Assembly: GCF_902833145.1 (NCBI RefSeq)
Contig: NZ_CADFEN010000008.1
Coordinates: forward strand, 1 to 64,000
Direction: 5' to 3'
Length of the DNA stretch: 64,000 nucleotides
Origin: Burkholderia sp. BCC0506
GTDB lineage: Bacteria; Pseudomonadota; Gammaproteobacteria; Burkholderiales; Burkholderiaceae
A program made the translations under genes and the position numbers. Of the stretch, positions 34,637 to 44,876 are shown piece by piece (the stretch's first letter is position 1; each line of letters starts with the position of its first letter). Below the pieces are notes generated by a model. It saw nothing but the letters and a program-made list of their open reading frames with translations, had not been told where the DNA came from and ran no database searches.

Positions 34637-37262
34637 TGATTCCTTGCGATTGGTTCTTGGCGCGTTTGACGCGCGGTTTGCCCATCAGGACGGGCTGGAA
34701 CACCACGGCGCCGATCAGCGTACAGGTCAGGGCCAGCGCGAGCAGCTTGCCCATGCTCGACGTGCCCGGATGGTGCGACAGCCACAGGCTGCCGAAGGCG
34801 GTCGCCGTCGTCGCGGCGCTGAACAGCACGGCGTGCGTGAGACTCGAATGCAGCAGCCCCGTCTGCCCCGCGCGCCACGCCATCACGAAATACACCTTGA
34901 ACGCGACGCCGACGCCGAGCATCAGCGGCAGCGCGATGATGTTCGCGAAGTTGAGCGACATGCCGAGCACGACGCACATCTCGAGCGTCACGATACCCGA
35001 CACGAGCAGCGGCACCAGCGTACGCAGCACGTCGCCGAAGCGGCGCAGCGTGACCCACAGCAGGATCGTGATCGAGAGAATCGACCATAGCGCCGCGTGC
35101 AGGAACGCGTTGATGATCGTGTCGGCCGAATGCAGGATCGAGATCGGCCCGCCGGTCGCACCCGGTTCCGCGGCCTTCACGGCCTTGGCGAAACGGCGCA
35201 GCATCGTGTCGTCGTTCGGGTCGACGCCCTTCGGTACCTTCGGCGAGATCTGCACGAGCGCGTGGCCGTCCGGCGCGACCCAGTCGCGCACGACCTGCGG
35301 CGGCAGCGATTCGCGCGTGATGTCCTGCGGCTGCAGCAGCGCGGCGAGCTGGTTGAGCGCGATGCGCAGCGTATCGGAGAACGCACGTTCGGCGCGGTCG
35401 CGCGTCGCGCTGTCGGCGGCGGCGAGTTTCGCGAGCGACGCGGACAGGTGCTGCGCGGCCGCGGCGCCCGGGCCCGGATGATCTTCGGCCGCATAGCCGA
35501 GCAGGTCGGACACGCGCTTGAGCGCGGCCACGCGTTGCGCGTCGGTCGCGGGCGGTGCGGCGGGTTGCGTCAGCGCGGGCAGCAGCTCGCTCGCGGCCGC
35601 GGCGATCGCGACGCGCTTGGCCGGCTGGTCGGCGGGGATGAAGGTCGACAGCGTGGTCGTGCGGCCGACTTCGGGCAGCGCGTCGAGGCGCTTCGCGGCG
35701 GCGTCGGCTTCGGCGAGCGACGGCGCGAGCAGCGTGACGTCGTTGACGGCGGCTTGCGGCGAATCCTTCAGTGCGAGCAGCGTCGCCATCGATTCGCTGT
35801 TCGGGTCCTTCAGGTGCAGCGGGTTGAAGTCGAAATGCAGGAACGCGAGCAGCGGCAGCGCGCCGATCACGACCGCGAGCGTGCCGATCAGGATCGGCTT
35901 GCGATGGCGATCGAGGTAATCGTCGACCGGCGCGAGCCACGGGAAGCCCGGCGTCTTCGATTCGCCCGGCGGCGCGAACAGGCGCAGCAGCGCGGGCAGC
36001 AGCGTGAGCGTGGTCAGCAGCGCGACGAACATCCCGACGCCCGCGATCAGGCCGAGCTCGGACACGCCGCGATACGCGGTGGGGATGAACGAGAAGAAGC
36101 TTGCCGCGACGGCCGCGGTGGCCAGCGCGAGCGGCATGCCCATCGAGTGCGCGGCGCCGATCAGCGCGTGATCGATGCGCGGATCGCGGAAGCGTTCCTC
36201 GCGGTACTTCACGCCGTACTGGATCGAGAAGTCGACGCCGAGGCCGACGAACAGCACCATGAACGCGACCGAGATCATGTTCAGCGAGCCGACCATCGCG
36301 AGGCCGAGCGCGGCCGTCACGACGAGGCCGACGAACAGCGTGACGAGCACCGAGCCGATCATCCGCTTCGAGCGCAGCGCGAGCCACAGGATGACGAGCA
36401 CGGCGAGCAGCGTGAGCGCGCCGTTGAGCGCGGCGCCGTCTTCCACCGATGCGAATTCGTCGTCGGCGAGCGGCTGTTCGCCGGTCAGGCGCACGGCCGC
36501 GCCGTAGCGCTTTTCGAGATCGAGCGACCGGGCCGCGTCGCGGATCACCTGGCTCGTTGCCGCACCGGCCTTCAGCGCGCCGTAGTTGACCACCGGCTGC
36601 ACGGTGACGAACGCGCGCGCGGGCTGCCGAGCGGCGTCGTTGTCGACCAGCGCGCGCCACGAGAACGCGGCCGGCTTGCCGGCCAGCACGTCGTCGACCG
36701 TCGCGGCGCTGCGCGCGAGCAGCTTCGCCATCGCCGGCAGCTTCACCTGGCCGGTCAGGAGCGGCTGGCCGAGCGTGGTGGACAGCGTGGTGGCGAGCCC
36801 GGTGAGGCTCGGGTTCTTCGCGAATTCGTTGACGAGCGGGCGCGCGCTCGCGAGCTGCGCGGTCGTATCGGCGACCTCCTGCGGCGACAGGAACAGCAGC
36901 CCGTTGTGCTCGAAGAACGGCCCGCCGCCCGGTTCGGCGACCTGGCCGATGCGCCCGGCATCGGCATCCTTCTGCAGCGCTTCGGTCAGCGCGTGCGCGG
37001 CGGCGGTCGCGAATTCGGGCGCGGGCGCCTCGACGACCGCGAGGATCGTGCCGTTGCGTTGCGGGAACGCCTTGTCGACGGCCCGGCTGAGCGCGGCCCA
37101 TTGCGGCTCCGCATCGACGAGCTTGCTGATGTCGGTGTTGATCTTGAAATGCTGCGCGACGTAGACGCCGCTGAAGGCGGCGATGACGAGCGACAGGACG
37201 ACGACCCAGACGGGGCGGCGCACCGACCACGCAACGAGTCGGACGATGAGAGAAGTCACCAT
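34629..37262 (-). CDS. hpnN: hopanoid RND transporter
   Basis: An 877-aa RND/MMPL-type membrane protein with the usual plan: a first span at about residues 18-37, a large periplasmic loop, a cluster of five spans (from [14 protein letters not shown] through [11 protein letters not shown]), a second span and loop, and a C-terminal cluster ending with [25 protein letters not shown]. This size and the place next to shc and mlaA mark HpnN, which exports hopanoids to the outer membrane. No good ribosome site precedes the ATG at 37262. Confidence 0.92.
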   Translation of the reverse strand: MVTSLIVRLVAWSVRRPVWVVVLSLVIAAFSGVYVAQHFKINTDISKLVDAEPQWAALSRAVDKAFPQRNGTILAVVEAPAPEFATAAAHALTEALQKDADAGRIGQVAEPGGGPFFEHNGLLFLSPQEVADTTAQLASARPLVNEFAKNPSLTGLATTLSTTLGQPLLTGQVKLPAMAKLLARSAATVDDVLAGKPAAFSWRALVDNDAARQPARAFVTVQPVVNYGALKAGAATSQVIRDAARSLDLEKRYGAAVRLTGEQPLADDEFASVEDGAALNGALTLLAVLVILWLALRSKRMIGSVLVTLFVGLVVTAALGLAMVGSLNMISVAFMVLFVGLGVDFSIQYGVKYREERFRDPRIDHALIGAAHSMGMPLALATAAVAASFFSFIPTAYRGVSELGLIAGVGMFVALLTTLTLLPALLRLFAPPGESKTPGFPWLAPVDDYLDRHRKPILIGTLAVVIGALPLLAFLHFDFNPLHLKDPNSESMATLLALKDSPQAAVNDVTLLAPSLAEADAAAKRLDALPEVGRTTTLSTFIPADQPAKRVAIAAAASELLPALTQPAAPPATDAQRVAALKRVSDLLGYAAEDHPGPGAAAAQHLSASLAKLAAADSATRDRAERAFSDTLRIALNQLAALLQPQDITRESLPPQVVRDWVAPDGHALVQISPKVPKGVDPNDDTMLRRFAKAVKAAEPGATGGPISILHSADTIINAFLHAALWSILSITILLWVTLRRFGDVLRTLVPLLVSGIVTLEMCVVLGMSLNFANIIALPLMLGVGVAFKVYFVMAWRAGQTGLLHSSLTHAVLFSAATTATAFGSLWLSHHPGTSSMGKLLALALTCTLIGAVVFQPVLMGKPRVKRAKNQSQGINE

Positions 37263-37588
37263 GTGGCGGTGGGGAGCGGCTGGCTAGGGCAAAGTAGCCA
37301 AGTATACCGGCGCGGCGCGGCGACGGTCGTGACGTTGGGGAGATTCGGGGCGGGAAGGATATTTGCTCGCGGCGTTCGAATCGGGCCGCGCGGCCGGGCC
37401 ATTTGTATGGAGATACTTACATAATCGGCGCGTCGATGCGTCGGCACGCCGCTGCGCGCCTGTGACAAACGGCGCTGAAAGGTAACAGTCGGTCACCGGG
37501 CGGCAACGGGGCGTCAGGCCCGGTATACTTTGCTCCACCGGCCGATGCAAGGAGCCGGCCGTTTTTTCCCATCGAGTGCGAAATTCGT
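37263..37588. other. divergent promoter region hpnN/hpnM
   Basis: 326 bp shared by hpnN (left) and the mlaC-like gene (right). It contains an AT-rich patch at 37400-37425 and a TATACT at 37523, followed by a hairpin with a T run. No further gene is supported. Confidence 0.4.
37539..37567 (+). terminator. leader hairpin with T run before hpnM (possible attenuator)
   Basis: CGGCC (37539-37543) pairs with GGCCG (37557-37561) and is followed directly by TTTTTT (37562-37567). It lies between the likely -10 TATACT (37523-37528) and the ATG at 37589, so it could end leader transcripts. The 5-bp stem is short. Confidence 0.35.
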
Positions 37589-38185
37589 ATGAAACGTCAT
37601 CTGTTTGCTTTCGTCGCGGCGGCCGCCGTGTCGGTTTCCGCTTTCGCGCAGAGCGCGCCGGTCGATGTCGTCCGCACCGCGGTCGAGGGTACCGTCAATG
37701 CGATGAAGGCCGATCCGGCCGCGCGCGGCGGTGACATGGCGAAGATCACGCAGGTCGTCGAGCAGCGCTTCCTGCCCGTGACCAACTTCGAGCGCACGAC
37801 CCGCATCGCGGTCGGCGACGCGTGGAAGCAGGCCACGCCGCAACAGCAGCAGGAGCTGTACAAGCAGTTCCGGTTGCTGATGACGCGCACCTATGCCGCA
37901 TCGCTCGCGCAGCTCGGCAACCAGGACGCGAAATTCTCGTTCAAGGCCGGCGGCGCGTCGGGCGCCGATGCGCTCGTGCAGTCGACGGTGACGACGCCGG
38001 GCGACAGCCAGTCGGTCGGCTATCGCCTCGGCAAGGTCGGCAACGACTGGAAGATCTACGACATCGACATGTCGGGCGCGTGGCTGATCCAGGTCTACCA
38101 GGGGCAGTTCAAGAGCCAGCTCGCGACGGGCGGGATCGACGGCCTGATCGCGTATCTGCAGAAACACAATTCGCGGACGAACTGA
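37589..38185 (+). CDS. hpnM: MlaC/Ttg2D-family periplasmic lipid-binding protein
   Basis: A 198-aa protein with a cleavable signal peptide (MKRHLFAFVAAAAVSVSAFA, cut about residue 20) and the MlaC fold: ITQVVEQRFLPVTNFERTTRIAVGDAWKQATPQQQQEL, then VGYRLGKVGNDWKIYDIDMSGAWLI. In hopanoid loci this protein is named HpnM and is thought to carry lipids across the periplasm. With MlaA and HpnN next to it, it probably belongs to the same transport chain, although it is transcribed alone. The remaining Mla genes (mlaFEDB) are not here. Confidence 0.87.
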   Translation: MKRHLFAFVAAAAVSVSAFAQSAPVDVVRTAVEGTVNAMKADPAARGGDMAKITQVVEQRFLPVTNFERTTRIAVGDAWKQATPQQQQELYKQFRLLMTRTYAASLAQLGNQDAKFSFKAGGASGADALVQSTVTTPGDSQSVGYRLGKVGNDWKIYDIDMSGAWLIQVYQGQFKSQLATGGIDGLIAYLQKHNSRTN

Positions 38186-38215
38186 CGGCCGTTGCGCGTC
38201 GTTCGGCATGCATGG

Positions 38216-38237
38216 AAGGCGCCTTCGGGCGCCTTTT
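38216..38237. terminator. terminator after hpnM
   Basis: AAGGCGCC and GGCGCCTT form a perfect 8-bp stem with a stable TTCG loop followed by TT. It lies between the convergent ends of hpnM and the response-regulator gene. Confidence 0.75.
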
Positions 38238-38298
38238 CCATTGGTGGGCCGGTCGAGCGGTACAGCGGGTGGCCACTGCGCAATGCCGTGCGCTCGCC

Positions 38299-38943
38299 CT
38301 ATCGCCGCCGATGCTCGACCGCGAACTTGATCAGCTCGGCCTGCCCTTCGATCTCCAGCTTGCGTTTCAGGTTGAGCCGGTGCGTCTCGACCGTGCGCAC
38401 CGACAGCCCCGTCTGTTGCGCGATCTGCTTGCTCGACAGCCCTTCGGCGAGCGCGTCGAGGATGTCGCGCTCGCGCGGCGTCAACCGGTCGAGCGGCGAC
38501 GCGGTCGCGCTGGCCTGGATCATCCGCGCGGCGAGCCCTTCGCTGAAGAACGTCTGCCCGGCCAGCACCGCACCGATCGCGCGGACGATCTCGCTCGCCG
38601 GCGAATCCTTCAGCAGGTAGCCGCTCGCGCCGGCGCGCACCGCCTGCGTCACGTACTCGATGTTGTCGTGCATCGACAGCATCAGCACGCGAATGCCCGG
38701 AAAACGCTCGTGGAACACGCCGGCGAGCGTGATGCCGTTCATTCCGTTCATGCCGACGTCCATCAGCGCGAGATCGGGTTCGAGCGAGGCGGCGAGCGCG
38801 AGCGCCTCGTCCGCGTTGCCGGCCTCGCCGACCACCGACAGGTCGGCCGCTTCGAGCCGCATCCGCAAGCCGTCGCGCACGAGCGGGTGATCGTCGACGA
38901 GCAGCAGTCGGGCGGCGGGCCGGGCGGTATCGGGGGCGCTCAT
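38299..38943 (-). CDS. NarL/LuxR-type response regulator
   Basis: A 214-aa regulator: receiver domain (about residues 8-125) with LLLVDDHPLVRDGL, phospho-acceptor Asp in LALMDVGMNGMNGI and Lys in YLLKDS, then a LuxR HTH (LTPRERDILDALAEGLSSKQIAQQTGLSVRTVETHRLNLKRKL). The ATG at 38943 has GGAG 10 nt upstream; a TTG two codons earlier is less likely. It lies 31 nt after its kinase gene in the same operon. Confidence 0.92.
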   Translation of the reverse strand: MSAPDTARPAARLLLVDDHPLVRDGLRMRLEAADLSVVGEAGNADEALALAASLEPDLALMDVGMNGMNGITLAGVFHERFPGIRVLMLSMHDNIEYVTQAVRAGASGYLLKDSPASEIVRAIGAVLAGQTFFSEGLAARMIQASATASPLDRLTPRERDILDALAEGLSSKQIAQQTGLSVRTVETHRLNLKRKLEIEGQAELIKFAVEHRRR

Positions 38944-38974
38944 TGGCAAAGGTCTCCGGTTAGGGTGCGCGTGC

Positions 38975-40360
38975 TCAGGCGGCGGCGCGCCGCAGCGGCA
39001 CGCGCGCGGCCACGACGGTGTGGCCGACCTGCGACGTGATCGTCAGCGTGCCGCCGAGCGCGTCGAGGCGTTCGCGCATGTTGCGCAGGCCGATGCCGCG
39101 GCGTGCGTCGGCCTGCGAGCGTTCGGCGTCGAAGCCGCAGCCGTTGTCGGCGATGGTCAGCGTGACGGATTGCGCGCCGACGTCGAGCGTGACGGCCGCG
39201 CGCGACGCCCGCGCATGATGCACGATGTTGCTCAGCGCTTCCTGCGCGATCCGGAACAGCGCGGTATTGACGGCTTCGGGCAGCGGCCGCGAGCCGCTGT
39301 GCGCGACCTGCGTATAGCCGATGTCGATGCCGCTTTCGGCGCCGAGCTCGCGGACGAGTTGCTCGAGCGCGGCCGCGAGGCCGAGATCGTCGAGCATCGA
39401 CGGCCGCAGCGCATGCGAGATGCGCCGGACTTCGCGCAGCGTGTCGCCGAGCCGCGCGACGCCGGACGCGAGCGCCTGCTCGGCCTCGGGCACGCGCGAC
39501 GTGCCGCGCTCGAAGCGCGCGAGCGCGGATTCGAGCATCAGCTTCGCGGACACCATCATCTGGCTGATCCCGTCGTGCAGTTCGCGCGACAGCCGCGCGC
39601 GCTCCTGTTCCTGCGATTCGACGACGCGCTGCGCGAGCTGCTTGAGTTTCGCGTCCGCGCTGCGCGACTCGCTGACGTTCAGCACCAGCGCGCACACGGC
39701 GATCGCCGCCGCGCCGGTGAGCGCGATCGCGGTGAGCCAGCTCATCGTGCGTTCGATGTTCGCGGACGCGCGCGCGTCGATGCGCTGCAGCGCGGTGTCG
39801 ACGTCGTCGAGATAGATGCCGGTGCCGACCATCCAGCCCCAGCGCTCGAGCGCGACGACGTAGCCGAGCTTCGGCGCGACGCGGCCCGTCGACGGCCGCT
39901 GCCAGGCGTAGCGCACGTAGCCGCCGCCCTGCGACGCCGCCCCGATCAGCTTCTGGATCGTCAGCGCGCCTTGCGGGTCGCGCATCGACCAGAAGTTGTG
40001 GCCGACGCGCTCGGGCTCGCGCGGGTGCATCAGCGAATTGCCGTGCAGGTCGTAGACGAAGAAATAGCCGTCGGGGCCGAAATCCATCTTCTGCAGCATC
40101 GCGAGCGCCTGCGTGCGCAGCAGCGCGTCGTCGCGCGCATTGCGGCCGCTCGCGTCGTAGAGCGGCATGATCGCGCTCGTCGCGAGCTCGACGTAGTGTT
40201 TCAGCTCGACTTCCTTGCTCGACAGGTACGCAGCCTGGATCGTCGCGTGCTGGGTGCGCGCGAGCGACGTCGCCTGCTGGCGCACGCCGAAGCCGATGCC
40301 GGCGATCGCGAGCAGGAACGGCACGATGGCCAGAAGGAAGATCTTTGCCTTGAGTCTCAT
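38975..40360 (-). CDS. NarX/DegS-type sensor histidine kinase with Cache domain
   Basis: A 461-aa kinase. One membrane span lies at about residues 7-27 (IFLLAIVPFLLAIAGIGFGV). A periplasmic single Cache domain follows (about 35-200: FGPDGYFFVYDLHGNSLMHPREPERVGHNFWSMRDPQG), typical of small organic acid or amine sensors, then a second span at about 210-230. The cytoplasmic part has a HisKA_3 domain with the His in ARLSRELHDGISQMM and an HATPase domain (FRIAQEALSNIVHHARAS, then DNGCGF and GIGLRNMRERL). It is paired with the downstream NarL-type regulator. Confidence 0.92.
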   Translation of the reverse strand: MRLKAKIFLLAIVPFLLAIAGIGFGVRQQATSLARTQHATIQAAYLSSKEVELKHYVELATSAIMPLYDASGRNARDDALLRTQALAMLQKMDFGPDGYFFVYDLHGNSLMHPREPERVGHNFWSMRDPQGALTIQKLIGAASQGGGYVRYAWQRPSTGRVAPKLGYVVALERWGWMVGTGIYLDDVDTALQRIDARASANIERTMSWLTAIALTGAAAIAVCALVLNVSESRSADAKLKQLAQRVVESQEQERARLSRELHDGISQMMVSAKLMLESALARFERGTSRVPEAEQALASGVARLGDTLREVRRISHALRPSMLDDLGLAAALEQLVRELGAESGIDIGYTQVAHSGSRPLPEAVNTALFRIAQEALSNIVHHARASRAAVTLDVGAQSVTLTIADNGCGFDAERSQADARRGIGLRNMRERLDALGGTLTITSQVGHTVVAARVPLRRAAA

Positions 40361-40525
40361 GGTGGTGCGAAGCGGCCGCGGACCGGTGCGGCCGGCGAGG
40401 TACGCCTGGCGAGGCGCGGGCCGGCCGGGCGCTTCGGCGCGCGACAGCGTATCGAGCCGCTATTGTCGGTGATTTTGCATGCGGGCGGCGGCAGCCCGGC
40501 GGCCGCCCCGCCGCTGCCCGTGCGC

Positions 40526-42091
40526 TCAGGCCCGCCGCGATTCGAGTTCGTCCGGCGGCGTGGCCGCCTGCACGACGATGCGGTTGCGCCCGCTTTCCTT
40601 CGCCCGGTACAGCGCATCGTCGGCCTGCTTCAGCGCGGCCTGGATGTTGTCGTCGCATTCGGGATAGCTGGTCGTCACGCCGATGCTCACCGTCAGGCGG
40701 CCGACCGTGTCGGCGTCGTGCCGGATGCCGAGATCGAGGACGCCCTTGCGGATCGTTTCGGCGATCGTCACCGCGCCTTCGGTGTCGACGTTCGGCAGCA
40801 CCACCACGAATTCCTCGCCGCCGTAGCGCGCCGCATAGTCGGCCGGGCGGCGCAGGCAGCCGGCGATGCAGCGGCCGACCGCGGCAAGCGCGTCGTCGCC
40901 GGCCTGGTGGCCCTGCGTGTCGTTGTAGCGCTTGAAGTAATCGACGTCGATGAACAGCAGCGACAGCGCGTGTTGCGAGCGTGCGGCGCGGCGCCATTCG
41001 CGCGCGAGCGTGACGTCGAGCATCCGGCGGTTGTCGAGGCCCGTCAGGCCGTCGGTGCGCGCGAGCGCCTGCAGCTCGGTTTCCGCGCGATGGCGCTTGC
41101 GCAACTGCACGTCGAGCAGCAGCGACAGGCCGACGAAGCCGATCGCGAGCACGACCATCGCGGAGCCGATCGGGATCGCCCGGTCGTACCACGCGGCGTA
41201 GGTGTCGGCTTCCGAGCGCGCGACCATGACGATGAGCGGCAGGTGGTCGAGGTGCCGGAAGACGTACAGGCGCCGCACGCCGTCGATCGATGCGGTGTCG
41301 GCGAAGCTGCCTTCGCTCGCGGTCATGAAGTGCCGGAACGTGCTGGCGCGGCTGATGTCGCGGCCGACGATCCTGGGGTCGTACGGCTCGCGCGCGACCA
41401 TCCTGCCGTCCGTGTTGATCAGCGCGACCGAACCGCGATCGCCGAGCGACAGCCGCGAGAACAGGTTCTGAAAATATTCGAGCCGGATCGACATCACCGC
41501 GACGCCGCCGAACGACCCGTCGGGCCGCGTGATCCGCCGGCTGAGCGCGATGCTCGGCGAGCCGCCGCGCAGCCGCGAATGATACGGATCGCTGATGTAC
41601 AGGCCGACGTCGGGGTGGTCGCGGTGCACGGTGAAGTACGGCTCGTTGGCGAAGTTGGCCTTGCGCGGCACGTCGCTCTTGCCGTCGACCGCGATGTCGC
41701 CCTTCGCGTCGAGCACGTAGATGCCGCCGAGGTACTTGGCCGTCGTCGCGCGGTCGAACAGCACCTGGCGGCGCAGCGGCATCGGCAGCCGGGTGACCTC
41801 CGGGTCGTTCGCGCCTTCGACGACCGCCTGCAGCGACAGCGAATAGATCTCGATGTTGCGTTCGATGTCCCACGACGCCATCAGCGCGAGGTTCTGCTGC
41901 ATGCTGCGCGAGCGGTCGCGCGCGTCGATGCGGCCTTCGTACAGCACGATTGCGCACAGGAGCAGCAGGACGAGCGCGATCGCCAGCCCCGTATAGAAGA
42001 TCAGGTGCGGCAACAGGAACCGGCGCAGACGTGCGGCGACGCGGCTCGTCCGGCCGGATTCGCTGGGCATTGCGTAGTCGGTTTCTGCCAT
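40526..42091 (-). CDS. membrane diguanylate cyclase with dCache sensor
   Basis: A 521-aa protein. A membrane span lies at about residues 30-52 (LIFYTGLAIALVLLLLCAIVLY), a periplasmic double-Cache domain at about 60-290 (TTAKYLGGIYVLDAKGDIAVDG, then NEPYFTVHRDHPDVGLYISDPY), a second span near 300-322, and then a GGDEF domain with DGLTGLDNRRMLD, FIDVDYFKRYND and GGEEF. The RxxD inhibitory site (RPAD) lies five residues before GGEEF. The ATG at 42091 was chosen because upstream codons in the open frame lack membrane-protein character. It responds to an unknown extracellular ligand. Confidence 0.9.
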   Translation of the reverse strand: MAETDYAMPSESGRTSRVAARLRRFLLPHLIFYTGLAIALVLLLLCAIVLYEGRIDARDRSRSMQQNLALMASWDIERNIEIYSLSLQAVVEGANDPEVTRLPMPLRRQVLFDRATTAKYLGGIYVLDAKGDIAVDGKSDVPRKANFANEPYFTVHRDHPDVGLYISDPYHSRLRGGSPSIALSRRITRPDGSFGGVAVMSIRLEYFQNLFSRLSLGDRGSVALINTDGRMVAREPYDPRIVGRDISRASTFRHFMTASEGSFADTASIDGVRRLYVFRHLDHLPLIVMVARSEADTYAAWYDRAIPIGSAMVVLAIGFVGLSLLLDVQLRKRHRAETELQALARTDGLTGLDNRRMLDVTLAREWRRAARSQHALSLLFIDVDYFKRYNDTQGHQAGDDALAAVGRCIAGCLRRPADYAARYGGEEFVVVLPNVDTEGAVTIAETIRKGVLDLGIRHDADTVGRLTVSIGVTTSYPECDDNIQAALKQADDALYRAKESGRNRIVVQAATPPDELESRRA

Positions 42092-42366
42092 GGTCCGTGG
42101 ATCGGGGGCATCGTCGCCGGGCGGCGGGCCGATGCGATTGTTCGTATGACTACCGGTGGCGACCCGGTGCGCGGCCCTTCCCGTGCATGCCTTCCGTTCA
42201 GCGGAGAAAACGGGCATCGATTATCGACTATCGCGGCCGGATAAACCGATAAACCCGGTATTCACAGGTAACATCTGCCGCAATTCGACGGTCTGACGAA
42301 TCGCGCGACGCGAATTCCACGGAGTATAACGCGCGTGTTTGCGTGCGCGGAAAATGTTGCGGCCCG

Positions 42367-42380
42367 TTGATCAGGGTCAA
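42367..42380. promoter_or_regulatory. FNR/ANR-like box
   Basis: TTGATCAGGGTCAA fits TTGAT-N4-GTCAA, a common form of the anaerobic-regulator box TTGAT-N4-ATCAA. It lies about 280 nt before the diguanylate cyclase start, with no nearer gene. Confidence 0.45.
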
Positions 42381-42393
42381 ATTACGGCGTAAT
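42381..42393. promoter_or_regulatory. short palindrome beside the FNR-like box
   Basis: ATTACGGCGTAAT has perfect 5-bp arms around GGC and directly abuts the FNR-like box. The binding protein is unknown. Confidence 0.35.
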
Positions 42394-42571
42394 CGCGGGC
42401 TTGCCAATAATCGGGCGAAACGTTGCTGAGCAAGGCTTTGCGGCGCGGGGGAACGGCGCGCGCGGCATACCGCTGCGGATACCGGTTGATTAACGACGCG
42501 CGGACGTCGTACACGAAAGCCGGCAACGGGTGCCGATTATCGGTTTCAACGATCGGGTGAACGCGAATATG

Positions 42572-42602
42572 AAAACGGGCAGCCGCGCGGGCTGCCCGTT
42601 TT
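42572..42602 (-). terminator. terminator of glcG-glcB
   Basis: AAAACGGGCAGCC pairs perfectly with GGCTGCCCGTTTT (13 bp, GCGCG loop), with a T run on the minus strand. A second hairpin, GCATGCGGG/CCCGCATGC at 42630-42652, lies between it and the glcB stop. Confidence 0.85.
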
Positions 42603-42658
42603 GCAACGCCGGTGTAGAACCGGCACCCGGCATGCGGGACAAGCCCGCATGCGCAGGT

Positions 42659-44833
42659 TCATGCGCCGTGCTGCTGCGCCTTGAACGCGAGCCGGAACCG
42701 ATGCAGCAGCGGCTCGGTATAGCCGCTCGGCTGCGACGTGCCTTGCAGCGCGAGCGCGCACGCGGCCTTGAACGCGGTCGACTGCTCATAGTCGGGCGCC
42801 ATCGGGCGATAGTTCGGATCGCCGGCGTTCTGCTGGTCGACGACGCGGGCCATCCGCTTGAACACGTCGAGCACGAACGCCTCGGTGATCACGCCGTGGC
42901 GCAGCCAGTTCGCGATGTGCTGGCTCGAGATGCGCAGCGTCGCGCGATCTTCCATCAGGCCGACGTCGTGGATGTCCGGCACCTTCGAGCAGCCGACGCC
43001 CTGTTCGACCCAGCGCACGACGTAGCCGAGGATGCCCTGCGCGTTGTTCTCGACCTCGCTCAGGATTTCCGCCTCGCTCCACGCGGCGCGCTCGACGACC
43101 GGCACGGTCAGCAGCCCTTCGAGCAGCGCGTCGCGCTCGCTTGCGTACGGCGCTTTCTCGAGCTCCTGCTGGACGGCCTGCACGTCGACGAGGTGGTAGT
43201 GCAGCGCGTGCAGCGTCGCGGCGGTCGGCGACGGCACCCATGCGGTGTTCGCGCCGGCGCGCGGATGCGCGATCTTCTGTTCGAGCATCGCGTGCATCAG
43301 GTCCGGCATCGCCCACATGCCCTTGCCGATCTGCGCGCGCCCGCGCAGGCCGGCCGACAGGCCCGCGAGCACGTTGTTGCGCTCGTACGACTGGATCCAC
43401 GCCGACGACTTCATGTCGCCCTTGCGGATCATCGGGCCTGCTTCCATCGCGGTGTGCATCTCGTCGCCGGTGCGGTCGAGGAAGCCGGTGTTGATGAACG
43501 CGACGCGCGCGGCCGCCGCGGCGATACACGCGGCGAGGTTCACGCTGGTGCGGCGCTCCTCGTCCATGATGCCCATCTTCAGCGTGTTGCGCGGCAGGTT
43601 GTACAGATCCTCGATGCGCGCGAACAGCGTGTCGGCGAACGCGACTTCGGCCGGGCCGTGCATCTTCGGCTTCACGATGTAGATCGAACCCGTGCGCGAA
43701 TTGCGCTTCGCCTTCAGGTCGTGCAGCGCGCACAGCGTCGTGACGACGCCGTCGAGGATGCCCTCCGGAATCTCGTTGCCATCGCGATCGAGCACCGCGC
43801 CGTTGGTCATCAGATGGCCGACGTTGCGCACGAACAGCAGCGAGCGGCCGTGCAGCGACAGCGTGCCGCCGTCGGGCGTCGTGTACTCGCGATCGGCGTT
43901 CAGGCGGCGCGTGAAGGTCTTGCCGCCCTTCGCGACTTCCTCGACCAGCGTGCCCTGCATCAGGCCGAGCCAGTTGCGGTAGAGCTGGACCTTGTCGTCG
44001 GCGTCGACGGCCGCGACCGAATCCTCGCAGTCGATGATCGTGCTGACCGCGGCTTCGAGCACGACGTCCTTCACGTTCGCGAGATCGGCGCGGCCGATCG
44101 GCGTCGACGCATCGATCTGGATCTCGACGTGCAGGCCGTTGTGCTTGAGCAGGATCGCGGACGGCGCATCGGCCGCGCCCTGGTAGCCGACGAACTGCGC
44201 GGGCTGCGCGAGGTGCACGACGCCCTTCGCGGTTTCGACGGCGAGCTGGCCGCCCTGCACGCGATAGCGCAGCGCGTCGCGGTGCGAGCCGCTCGCGAGC
44301 GGCGCGGCGTTGTCGAGCACGTTGCGCGCGTAGTCGATCACGCGCTGGCCGCGCGTCGGGTTGTAGGCCGTGGTGCGTTCGGCGCCGCCGTCTTCCGGCA
44401 GCGCGTCGGTGCCGTACAGCGCGTCGTACAGGCTGCCCCAGCGCGCGTTCGCGGCGTTCAGCGCATAGCGTGCGTTCGACAGCGGCACGACGAGCTGCGG
44501 GCCGGCCTGCGTCGCGATCTCGCTGTCGACGTTCGCGGTGGCTGCCGCGACGTTCGACGGGACCGGCACGAGGTAGCCGATTTTTTCGAGGAACGCGCGA
44601 TACGCGGCATGGTCGCGTACCGGGCCGGGGTGCGCGCGATGCCACGCGTCGAGTTCCTGCTGCAGACGGTCGCGTTCCGCGAGCAGCGCGCGGTTGCGCG
44701 GCGCGAGGTCGTGCACCAGGGCCGAGAAACCGCTCCAGAACGCGGCCTTGTCGATGCCGGTGCCCGGCAGCGCTTCGTTTTCAATGAACTGGCTCAGCGC
44801 TGGCGCGACTTGCAGTCCTGCTTGGTCGATCAT
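42659..44833 (-). CDS. glcB: malate synthase G
   Basis: A 724-aa enzyme, the normal size of the G isoform, which condenses glyoxylate with acetyl-CoA to malate. Recognisable segments are [39 protein letters not shown], and the C-terminal catalytic domain with [16 protein letters not shown] and ELSPD-type contacts. GGAGG lies 8 nt before the ATG. It follows glcG on the same strand with a 43-nt gap, as in glycolate-utilisation operons, but here the glycolate oxidase genes upstream are reduced to a glcF remnant. Confidence 0.96.
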   Translation of the reverse strand: MIDQAGLQVAPALSQFIENEALPGTGIDKAAFWSGFSALVHDLAPRNRALLAERDRLQQELDAWHRAHPGPVRDHAAYRAFLEKIGYLVPVPSNVAAATANVDSEIATQAGPQLVVPLSNARYALNAANARWGSLYDALYGTDALPEDGGAERTTAYNPTRGQRVIDYARNVLDNAAPLASGSHRDALRYRVQGGQLAVETAKGVVHLAQPAQFVGYQGAADAPSAILLKHNGLHVEIQIDASTPIGRADLANVKDVVLEAAVSTIIDCEDSVAAVDADDKVQLYRNWLGLMQGTLVEEVAKGGKTFTRRLNADREYTTPDGGTLSLHGRSLLFVRNVGHLMTNGAVLDRDGNEIPEGILDGVVTTLCALHDLKAKRNSRTGSIYIVKPKMHGPAEVAFADTLFARIEDLYNLPRNTLKMGIMDEERRTSVNLAACIAAAAARVAFINTGFLDRTGDEMHTAMEAGPMIRKGDMKSSAWIQSYERNNVLAGLSAGLRGRAQIGKGMWAMPDLMHAMLEQKIAHPRAGANTAWVPSPTAATLHALHYHLVDVQAVQQELEKAPYASERDALLEGLLTVPVVERAAWSEAEILSEVENNAQGILGYVVRWVEQGVGCSKVPDIHDVGLMEDRATLRISSQHIANWLRHGVITEAFVLDVFKRMARVVDQQNAGDPNYRPMAPDYEQSTAFKAACALALQGTSQPSGYTEPLLHRFRLAFKAQQHGA

Positions 44834-44876
44834 CGTGAATCCTCCCGGGGAAAATGCGCGTGCGCGGCTTGGCTGG

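Larger units (their letters stand above)
42092..42571. other. intergenic region with FNR-type box and palindrome
   Basis: Gap between the cyclase promoter and the glcB terminator, with no supported gene. It contains an FNR/ANR-like box at 42367 next to a palindrome at 42381. Otherwise only a repeated GATAAACC motif (42240-42256) stands out. Confidence 0.4.

Noticed and set aside
39020-42244. A plus-strand open frame of 1074 codons opposite the two-component and cyclase genes
   Set aside because: Composition is of shadow type and the minus-strand genes carry complete domain signatures.
42608-42652. REP-like element made of two adjacent hairpins after glcB
   Set aside because: Only one such unit is visible in the window, so I treat it as part of the glcB 3' end rather than a repeat family.
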